A stretch of 7,382 nt of DNA, from the NCBI GenBank assembly GCA_031376455.1, contig JANMDU010000119.1, positions 1-7,382 on the forward strand. The letters are read 5' to 3'. This document shows, piece by piece, positions 1 through 4,757 of this stretch (within the stretch, counting starts at the first letter, position 1; each line of letters begins with the position of its first letter). This stretch comes from JANMDU01 sp031376455 (GTDB lineage: Bacteria; Pseudomonadota; Gammaproteobacteria; Burkholderiales; Burkholderiaceae_C). Under the pieces are notes generated by a model. The model was given only the letters and a program-made list of their open reading frames with translations, did no database searches and was not told the origin of the DNA. A program made the translations under genes and the position numbers.

Positions 1-141
1 CTGTGGGAGCCGTATTTGGGCGGGCTCATGGTCCCGGCTCGGGAAAGTGGCGACACCTGTCGCCTGAAATGAAGATGTTAAGGCTGCGCGTTGACGGTCC
101 CTGTGCTGCGAAAATCGCCCGCCCAAATACGGCTCCCACAG
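1..141. repeat. REP/MITE-like inverted-repeat element 1
   Basis: Positions 1-25 and 117-141 are perfect reverse complements (25 of 25), facing inward around a 91-nt core. The arm begins CTGTGGGAGC, a start I associate with REP sequences of Pseudomonas and relatives, where a conserved GGAG/GTAG-type tetranucleotide precedes a hairpin. The core contains two perfect small hairpins: TCCCG/CGGGA (32-36 with 40-44) and GGCGACA/TGTCGCC (49-55 with 58-64, 2-nt loop). This architecture fits a pair of REP units in opposite orientation (a BIME) or a small non-autonomous element. No transposase is present. The left end coincides with the window boundary, so the true extent is unknown. Confidence 0.7.
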
Positions 142-197
142 ACCCGTTTAGTGCAACGCGAACAATGCTCGCGCGAAGATTTTTTGCATTGCATGTA

Positions 198-347
198 GGC
201 CTCGGCTGGGCGCTCAGCAGCTTGGCGATTTTGGCGGCGCAGGGTTCTAGAAACGCAAGTGCGTTTCTTTCGTTATTTCAAGCGACGGGTGTCGCGTAGC
301 TCCCGAGACGGCTCATGAGCCAAGCTGATGAGCGCCCAGCCGAGGCC
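198..347. repeat. Inverted-repeat element 2, possible 3'-end structure
   Basis: Positions 198-226 and 319-347 are reverse complements over 29 nt with one mismatch (at 328), enclosing a 92-nt core. Inside are three further perfect symmetries: AGAAACGCA/TGCGTTTCT (249-257 with 260-268, 2-nt loop), GCGAC/GTCGC (282-286 with 291-295), and the 12-nt palindrome GGCTCATGAGCC (310-321). The arms differ in sequence from those of element 1, but the overall design (25-29 bp arms, 91-92 nt core, small internal hairpins) is alike. No target-site duplication is visible at 191-197 versus 348-354. The element starts 23 nt past the permease stop, so in the minus-strand transcript it would form a long stem that could end transcription or protect the mRNA. 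There is no T tract on that strand, so it is not a classical intrinsic terminator. Confidence 0.65.
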
Positions 348-370
348 GGTCTTAGCCAATAGAAAATAAA

Positions 371-1138
371 TCAGTGATTCTGCGATCCACGATGCGCCCA
401 CGCCGTGGTGTGCTTTTCAATGTACGAGAAGAACTCATACATCGCCATCGCCATCACACTGATGAGCACCAAGCCTGCAAAAGCAAGCGGCAAGCGCTGC
501 TGACTACCAGCGGTTTGCATCAGCGAGCCGATGCCTGAATCGCCTGCTGTCATCTCAGCGAGCACTGTGCCCACAAAAGCGAGTGTGATCGCTACTTTGA
601 GCGAGCCATAAAAGTACGGCATGCATCGCGGCAGGCCGATCTTCGTCAAAATATCCCAACGCTTGGCACCGAGTACGCGCAAGACATCCTCCAGCTCGGG
701 CTCTAGCGTGGCTAAGCCTGTTGCGATGTTCACCGTGATGGGGAAAAAGCTGATCAGAAAAGCCGTCAAGATGCCAGGGCCCACGCCGATGCCAAACCAC
801 ACCACGAGGATCGGCACGATGGCTGCTTTCGGCACGGCATTAAAGCCGACCATGAGAGGATAAAAAGCAGCGTAGGCCATGGGTGATGAGCCGACGATGA
901 AGCCAAGCAACACGCCCACAGCAATCGCTATTGCAAAGCCGACCATCGTGACCCAAAAGGTTTGCCATGCAGCTTTGAGCAAAGGCTCTTTAAATTCCAC
1001 GAATTCTTTGGCAATTTGCAAAGGGCTAGGGAAGATGAATTCGGCGATGTTAAAAAAGCTGACGACGGCTTGCCAGAGCAGCACGATCAAGATCAACACA
1101 GCAATCGGGGCGAAGCGCTCAAAGTTTTTGGTCATCAT
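371..1138 (-). CDS. ABC transporter permease, SsuC/TauC type
   Basis: This is an inner-membrane permease of a nitrate/sulfonate/taurine/NMT1-type ABC importer, 255 aa, which is normal for the family (about 250-280). About six hydrophobic membrane segments can be seen, near residues 11-29, 57-82, 96-115, 119-138, 182-198 and 216-235. The family segment VPKAAIVPILVVWFGIG is at 102-118. The cytoplasmic EAA loop that docks on the ATPase lies at about 146-170, with the LGAKRWDILTKIGLP core. The gene starts 12 nt after the ATPase stop codon, so the two are surely co-transcribed. There are two adjacent ATG codons (1138 and 1135) and no strong ribosome-binding site, so translation may be coupled to the ATPase gene. 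It would form a homodimeric channel with the upstream ATPase and binding protein. Family assignment is firm; substrate is not known. Confidence 0.93.
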   Translation of the reverse strand: MMTKNFERFAPIAVLILIVLLWQAVVSFFNIAEFIFPSPLQIAKEFVEFKEPLLKAAWQTFWVTMVGFAIAIAVGVLLGFIVGSSPMAYAAFYPLMVGFNAVPKAAIVPILVVWFGIGVGPGILTAFLISFFPITVNIATGLATLEPELEDVLRVLGAKRWDILTKIGLPRCMPYFYGSLKVAITLAFVGTVLAEMTAGDSGIGSLMQTAGSQQRLPLAFAGLVLISVMAMAMYEFFSYIEKHTTAWAHRGSQNH

Positions 1139-1150
1139 GATGGGCTCGCT

Positions 1151-1999
1151 TTACTGAACAACAGCCGTCGTTTTACCTGCACCGTGACGGATGGCACCGA
1201 TGTGCCCACGCAGCTCTTGAACAATCGCCGTGAATTCGGGTGAATAGGTCACTTCCAAATCACGCGGGCGCGGCAGATCAATATCGCGCTGCACGATAAA
1301 TCGCCCTGGGCTCTTGCTCATGCAATACACACGATCAGCAAGAAACACGCTCTCGCGCAAATCATGCGTCACCAAGATCACATTGAATTTTTGCGCGGCA
1401 TGCAAATCGCGCAGGGCGCACCACAGCTCCTCGCGCGTGAAGGCATCAAGCGCGCCGAAAGGCTCATCAAGTAGCAGCATTTTCGGCTCATGAATCAAGG
1501 CGCGGCAAATCGATGCGCGCTGCTGCATGCCGCCTGAGAGCTGCCAAGGAAATTTTTTCTCGTAGCCACCGAGACCCACCGATTGCAAAAGTTTGGAGGC
1601 ACGCTCTTCATATTCTTTGCGCTTGGATTTGAAATTGCTGCGGTACGGCTCGACGATTTCAAGCGGGAGCAGCACGTTATCAATCGTTGTGCGCCATGGA
1701 AGGAGTGATGGCGCTTGGAATGCCATGCCGGAGATTTTGAGCGGTCCTGTGACGGGGCTGCCATCCACATGAATCGTGCCTTTACTCGGCATCTTCAATC
1801 CCGTCGTGAGCTTCATGAAGGTGGATTTGCCGCAGCCTGAGGGCCCTACGATGGCGATGAATTCGCCTTGCGTCATTTGCAGCGAAATATCTTCAACAGC
1901 AAAATTGCCCTGTGCCAAAAGCTCGTCGTTGTAGGCGAGCCAGACGTTTTGAAAATCAACGAAGGGTCGTGCGGCAGAAGCGTTGGCGGGAGAGTTCAT
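1151..1999 (-). CDS. ABC transporter ATP-binding protein, SsuB/TauB type
   Basis: This is the cytoplasmic ATPase of the importer, 282 aa. All motifs of a working nucleotide-binding domain are present: Walker A GPSGCGKST (52-60), Q-loop glutamine in AFQAPSLLPW (Q95), signature LSGGMQQR (154-161), Walker B MLLLDEP with catalytic E179, D-loop GALD (182-185) and H-loop H212 in VTHD. The PSLLPW Q-loop and the PGRF segment near 231-234 are typical of the nitrate/taurine/sulfonate group. A charged insertion, roughly residues 115-135 (YRSNFKSKRKEYEERASK), links the Q-loop region to the helical domain. The start has no good Shine-Dalgarno. The nearest candidate (TAGGT) lies about 18 nt upstream in the loop of a small CGGC/GCCG hairpin (2014-2026). 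The gene lies 12 nt before the permease and 120 nt after the binding-protein gene. Confidence 0.93.
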   Translation of the reverse strand: MNSPANASAARPFVDFQNVWLAYNDELLAQGNFAVEDISLQMTQGEFIAIVGPSGCGKSTFMKLTTGLKMPSKGTIHVDGSPVTGPLKISGMAFQAPSLLPWRTTIDNVLLPLEIVEPYRSNFKSKRKEYEERASKLLQSVGLGGYEKKFPWQLSGGMQQRASICRALIHEPKMLLLDEPFGALDAFTREELWCALRDLHAAQKFNVILVTHDLRESVFLADRVYCMSKSPGRFIVQRDIDLPRPRDLEVTYSPEFTAIVQELRGHIGAIRHGAGKTTAVVQ

Positions 2000-2038
2000 T
2001 TTTTAAACCAAATCGGCACCTAGCCGGCATACTTATTG

Positions 2039-2065
2039 CGTATAGTGCTCACTATTAAATAGCAA
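2039..2065 (-). promoter_or_regulatory. Possible internal promoter with embedded operator
   Basis: On the minus strand, a TTGCTA box (2060-2065) and a TATACG box (2039-2044) are 15 nt apart, each matching 4 of 6 sigma-70 consensus bases. The short spacer makes this weak. Between and overlapping them is the inverted repeat ATAGTG-CT-CACTAT (2042-2055), with 6-bp perfect half-sites and a 2-nt centre, in the position of an operator. It lies just past the stem-loop and upstream of the ATPase gene, so it could restart transcription of ATPase and permease. The inverted repeat is plain in the sequence; the promoter function is inferred. Confidence 0.3.
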
Positions 2066-2066
2066 G

Positions 2067-2098
2067 AAGCCAGAAGAGTTGATGGATTCTTCTGGCTT
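2067..2098 (-). terminator. Stem-loop between binding protein and ATPase genes
   Basis: AAGCCAGAAGA (2067-2077) pairs perfectly with TCTTCTGGCTT (2088-2098) around a 10-nt loop, giving an 11-bp stem 21 nt past the binding-protein stop codon. In the minus-strand transcript the stem is followed by CUUGCUAUUU, a poor U tract, so partial termination or protection of the upstream mRNA is more likely than complete stop. Such stem-loops after binding-protein genes are a common way for importers to make more periplasmic protein than ATPase and permease. Confidence 0.55.
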
Positions 2099-2119
2099 AT
2101 TTAGGGAGCTTTGAGGCGT

Positions 2120-3166
2120 TTATTTTTTAACCGCAGGCAAAATATTGAGGTCGGCTTTGGTGGGCAAAAAGCTGCCATTCCAGACATCGTCTACCTTTAC
2201 GCGGCTCTTCGTGTTGAACGCATCGGAGACCTGTGATGCCATGAGCGACATGCGGCCAGGATTGATCTGACCAAAACCTTCGGCGCGCGCATCAGGGCTG
2301 TTGATCACGGAATCAATCGCCAGCCGCAGGCGGCGCTCTTCGAGTTCGACATTGATGATGCCATCGCGATTTTTGACGTACTGAATCGCGACATCAGGCT
2401 TGGCCATCACTTCTTTTGCGCCCTTGGTGAACGCAGAGAGGAATGCTTTGATCGCTGCAGGATTTTCTTTGATCATCTTGGGGCTGGCGATGACCACGTT
2501 GCCATACAACTTCACACCATAACTTGGGTAAGGCAGGATCACGACATCTTCAGCTTTGACGCCGCGCGCCTCTAGATTGAGCAAAGAGGTGAACGAAAAA
2601 CCTGTGATCGCATCCACATCACCGCGCGCCAGCATCGTCTCGCGCAGGGGCGGATCCATCGTGACCCAATTAACTGCACCTACAGCGTTGGCCTTTTGAA
2701 AGATGGGGAATGCGCGGCGGCCGGCATCAAACACGGGCGCACCGAGCTTTTTGCCCACCAAGTCTGCTGGCTTGGTGATGCCGCTTTTCTTGAGCGCCAG
2801 CACAGCGGCTGGCGTGTTGTTGTAGACCATCATGACCGCGACTGGCTTGTTGGGCGCATCGGGGTTGTTGGCGTGAAATTCCATGAGCGCCGCCATATCG
2901 GCAAAGCCCATCTCATAAGCGCCCGTGGCGACGCGCTGAACGGCTGCGCCTGAGCCCGTGCCTGCGTCCAAATTGACATCGAGCTTGACGTCTTTGAAGT
3001 AGCCTTTCGCTATTGGGGAAAGGAACAAGGCTGAAGGGCCTTCAAAGCGCCAGTCGAGCACAAATTTGATGGGGGTATTGGCCTGAGCAAACGCGCCGGT
3101 GGCCACCAGTGTCGCTGCAGCGAGGGTTGAGGCGGCAAGTGCCTTGAAGGTCAAACGTTTGTTCAT
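2120..3166 (-). CDS. ABC transporter periplasmic binding protein, NMT1/THI5-like
   Basis: This is a secreted solute-binding protein that would deliver substrate to the permease and ATPase encoded downstream. Its 348 aa fit the family (about 320-350). Residues 1-27 form a typical Sec signal peptide (MNKR, alanine-rich core, AFA before the likely cut), with no lipobox cysteine. The mature protein opens with IKFVLDWRFEGPSALFLSP, the usual first strand and ligand loop of NMT1/THI5 proteins. The glycine-rich DAGTGSG (66-72) follows, then the YEMGFADMAAL segment (83-93), and KLGAPVFDAGRR and DVDAITGF further on. Family members bind thiamin precursors, taurine, alkyl sulfonates, nitrate or pyrimidine-like compounds. 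The purine-catabolic neighbours favour a ureide, hydantoin or heterocyclic nitrogen source here, but this is only context. The ATG is supported by CGGAG 6 nt upstream. Confidence 0.9.
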   Translation of the reverse strand: MNKRLTFKALAASTLAAATLVATGAFAQANTPIKFVLDWRFEGPSALFLSPIAKGYFKDVKLDVNLDAGTGSGAAVQRVATGAYEMGFADMAALMEFHANNPDAPNKPVAVMMVYNNTPAAVLALKKSGITKPADLVGKKLGAPVFDAGRRAFPIFQKANAVGAVNWVTMDPPLRETMLARGDVDAITGFSFTSLLNLEARGVKAEDVVILPYPSYGVKLYGNVVIASPKMIKENPAAIKAFLSAFTKGAKEVMAKPDVAIQYVKNRDGIINVELEERRLRLAIDSVINSPDARAEGFGQINPGRMSLMASQVSDAFNTKSRVKVDDVWNGSFLPTKADLNILPAVKK

Positions 3167-3172
3167 AAAAAA

Positions 3173-3177
3173 CTCCG
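3173..3177 (-). promoter_or_regulatory. Shine-Dalgarno of the binding-protein gene
   Basis: CGGAG on the minus strand lies 6 nt before the ATG at 3166-3164 and fixes that start. It is the clearest ribosome-binding site in the window, in keeping with high expression of a binding protein. Confidence 0.7.
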
Positions 3178-3284
3178 AAAAATGAGAAAAGAGCGGTTGA
3201 GAATACTGACAGCGTCATTCGATGCAAGAAAAGTGCCGCGTTTTGGCAGTGCTCGCAGAGTCATTGCGCCCTGTTTGCGTGCAG

Positions 3285-3296
3285 ATTGTATACAGT
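3285..3296 (-). promoter_or_regulatory. Candidate GntR-type operator / promoter region
   Basis: The 196-nt gap upstream of the binding-protein gene contains ATTGTATACAGT (3285-3296, plus-strand reading), one base away from the perfect palindrome ATTGTATACAAT. The core TGTATACA (3287-3294) is perfectly symmetrical. TGTATACA-type palindromes are typical of FCD-class GntR repressors, many of which respond to organic acids or catabolic intermediates. On the minus strand the site also contains TACAAT, a good -10 box (5 of 6), though no convincing -35 box is found at the right distance. If this is the promoter, the mRNA leader would be about 110 nt long. No regulator gene is in the window. Confidence 0.35.
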
Positions 3297-3362
3297 TTGG
3301 TGCGCAAATCTGTGCGCGAAAACCCGTAATGAGGCGCGCTCAGGATCTGACTGCGGAGGCCT

Positions 3363-4607
3363 TTAGCGAAGCAAATCGCTTAAGGATCGGGCGATCACTT
3401 TCGTAGCCCGACGCAGATCAACAAGCGCCAAGCGTTCATCGGCTCTTTTGGCATTGGATTCCAAGACGGTTCGCGGGCCTGCGCCATAAATCACGCCGGG
3501 AATGCCGCGTTCGACATAAAGGCGCACATCCGTGTAAAGCGGTGTGCCCAAAGCGGGGATCGGTTCGCCGAACACATCGGCGCCATGCTTTTGCAGGGCT
3601 TGTACGAGAGGCGCGTTGCCGGGCAAAGGCTTCATGGCTTGGGCGAGAAGCAGGCGCTTGATATCAATTTGAATTGCACCCGAACCGCGTGGTGGCTGGT
3701 AGCTGGCTGCAGCTTTTGAGATTGTGTCGCGAATGCTTTGCTCGACGAGAGCTGCATCTTCTTCGGGGATCATGCGACGATCGAGCTTGAACGTCACTTT
3801 TCCCGGTACGACGTTGGTATTCGTCCCGCCTTCAATCATGCCAATGTTGAGATACGGATGCGTGATGCCTTCAACGTTTGAGGTGATTTTTTTATAATCG
3901 GCATTGAGCGCGTAGAGCGCACTCATGATGTGGTTTGCGCCTTGCAGCGCGTCGATACTGCTGTCGGGAATGGCAGCATGGCTCATCTCGCCGTGGACGG
4001 TAATTTCCATTTGCAAGCAACCGTTGTGCGCCACGACGACTTGATAACTGAAGCCTGCGGCAATCATCAAATCGGGCTTGGTGATGCCTTCTTTCAACAG
4101 CCAATCAGGGCCGACTTCGCCGCCAAATTCTTCGTCATAGGTGAAGTGCAATTCCACGCTTCCTTGGCTTGGCTTGGCCACAGCCTCTAGCGCGCGCAAT
4201 GCGAATGTGAAGGTAGAGAAATCGCATTTGCTCACCGCTGCAGCGCGGCCATAGATGAAGCCATCTTTCACGATGCCGCCGTAGGGATCGACGCTCCAGC
4301 CTTCTCCCGGCGGGACAACATCACCGTGGGCGTTGAGCGCAATGATTTTGCCGCCGCGCCCAAATTTTCTGCGTACGATCAAATTGGTGATCGTTTGCAA
4401 GCCTGCCGCATCGACAGCTGCTTGCGGCGGTGCATGCTGCTCCGCAACATATCCGAAACCTTGGAGCAATTCAGCGGCACGCAGTGCATGGGGTGTGTTG
4501 TTGCCGGGCGGTGTGTCCGTAGGGACGCGAATCAGCTCTTGCAGAAATTGCACTTGCTCGTCAAAGTGCTCGTCGATCCATTGGTCTAGTTGTTGTTCTG
4601 TGGTCAT
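3363..4607 (-). CDS. M20-family amidohydrolase (ArgE/DapE-like), altered metal site
   Basis: This 414-aa cytoplasmic protein has the two-domain M20 fold: a catalytic part (about 1-200 and 310-414) around a dimerisation lid (about 201-305). Recognisable motifs are NAHGDVVPPGEGW (92-104, H94 and D96), the general-base region FTYDEEFGGEVGP (155-167, E159/E160), HGEMSHAAIP (205-214, H210) and GTNTNVVPGKVTFKLDRRMI (261-280). Two positions are unusual. The GRGxxDxKG motif reads GRAAAVSK (120-127), putting Val125 where the bridging Asp is expected. The C-terminal AHxxDER motif reads AKRADER (386-392), putting Lys387 where a metal-binding His is expected. Family members hydrolyse N-acyl amino acids, N-succinyl-diaminopimelate, peptides or carbamoyl compounds. 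Here a role in ureide or amide nitrogen release is only suggested by neighbours. The ATG has no Shine-Dalgarno (CCTCACCCC precedes it), and no better start exists nearby. Confidence 0.88.
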   Translation of the reverse strand: MTTEQQLDQWIDEHFDEQVQFLQELIRVPTDTPPGNNTPHALRAAELLQGFGYVAEQHAPPQAAVDAAGLQTITNLIVRRKFGRGGKIIALNAHGDVVPPGEGWSVDPYGGIVKDGFIYGRAAAVSKCDFSTFTFALRALEAVAKPSQGSVELHFTYDEEFGGEVGPDWLLKEGITKPDLMIAAGFSYQVVVAHNGCLQMEITVHGEMSHAAIPDSSIDALQGANHIMSALYALNADYKKITSNVEGITHPYLNIGMIEGGTNTNVVPGKVTFKLDRRMIPEEDAALVEQSIRDTISKAAASYQPPRGSGAIQIDIKRLLLAQAMKPLPGNAPLVQALQKHGADVFGEPIPALGTPLYTDVRLYVERGIPGVIYGAGPRTVLESNAKRADERLALVDLRRATKVIARSLSDLLR

Positions 4608-4634
4608 GGGGTGAGGGTTTTAGGTCAAATAAAT

Positions 4635-4757
4635 AGAAAACACGGCAGGATCAGAAAAACACGAAATTCACGGAAAAAACAAAGGTATGAAAAATGGAAA
4701 TCAAGCAGTCTCGTTGAACTTCTGTGTCTTTCGTGTGTTTTCGTGCCTTCCGTGTTC
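4635..4757. repeat. Palindromic array of CACGAAA-like short repeats
   Basis: Right after the uraD-allC stop codon the minus strand reads CACGGAAGG, CACGAAAA, CACACGAAAGA, CACAGAAG (4757 down to about 4719), four degenerate units of about 8-11 nt. After a central spacer of about 34 nt, the same kind of units (CACGGCAGG, ACACGAAATT, CACGGAAAAA, CAAAG) occur on the opposite strand at 4635-4684. The two halves form a long imperfect inverted repeat. Similar strings of CACGGAA/CACGAAA units occur between genes in many environmental bacteria, as I recall. Their role is unknown. Here the array could fold in RNA and weaken read-through into the M20 gene. Confidence 0.55.

Larger units (their letters stand above)
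1..370. other. Non-coding stretch downstream of the transporter operon
   Basis: No convincing gene is seen in these 370 nt. An open frame on the plus strand (about 3-299) exists only because it reads through inverted-repeat DNA, and its translation resembles no protein family I recognise. The stretch holds two inverted-repeat elements (1-141 and 198-347) separated by 56 nt that include a small CGCGA/TCGCG hairpin (157-173) followed by a T run at 180-185. The permease stop codon lies at 371-373, so this is the 3' flank of the operon. Element 1 begins exactly at the window edge and may extend further left. Confidence 0.7.

Noticed and set aside
3..299. Plus-strand open frame of 98 codons
   Set aside because: It runs through both inverted-repeat elements, has no recognisable domain and no credible ribosome-binding site.
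1154..1183. Second P-loop-like GAGKTT near the C-terminus of the ATPase
   Set aside because: It does not satisfy the GxxxxGK[ST] pattern and lies in a variable tail; the true Walker A is at residues 52-60.
3305..3335. GCGCG/CGCGC pairing as a terminator after the M20 gene
   Set aside because: Only 5 bp with a 17-nt loop and no U tract; not distinguishable from chance.
4635..4757. CRISPR array
   Set aside because: The repeated units are only 8-11 nt, degenerate, and without regular unique spacers; no cas genes are near.
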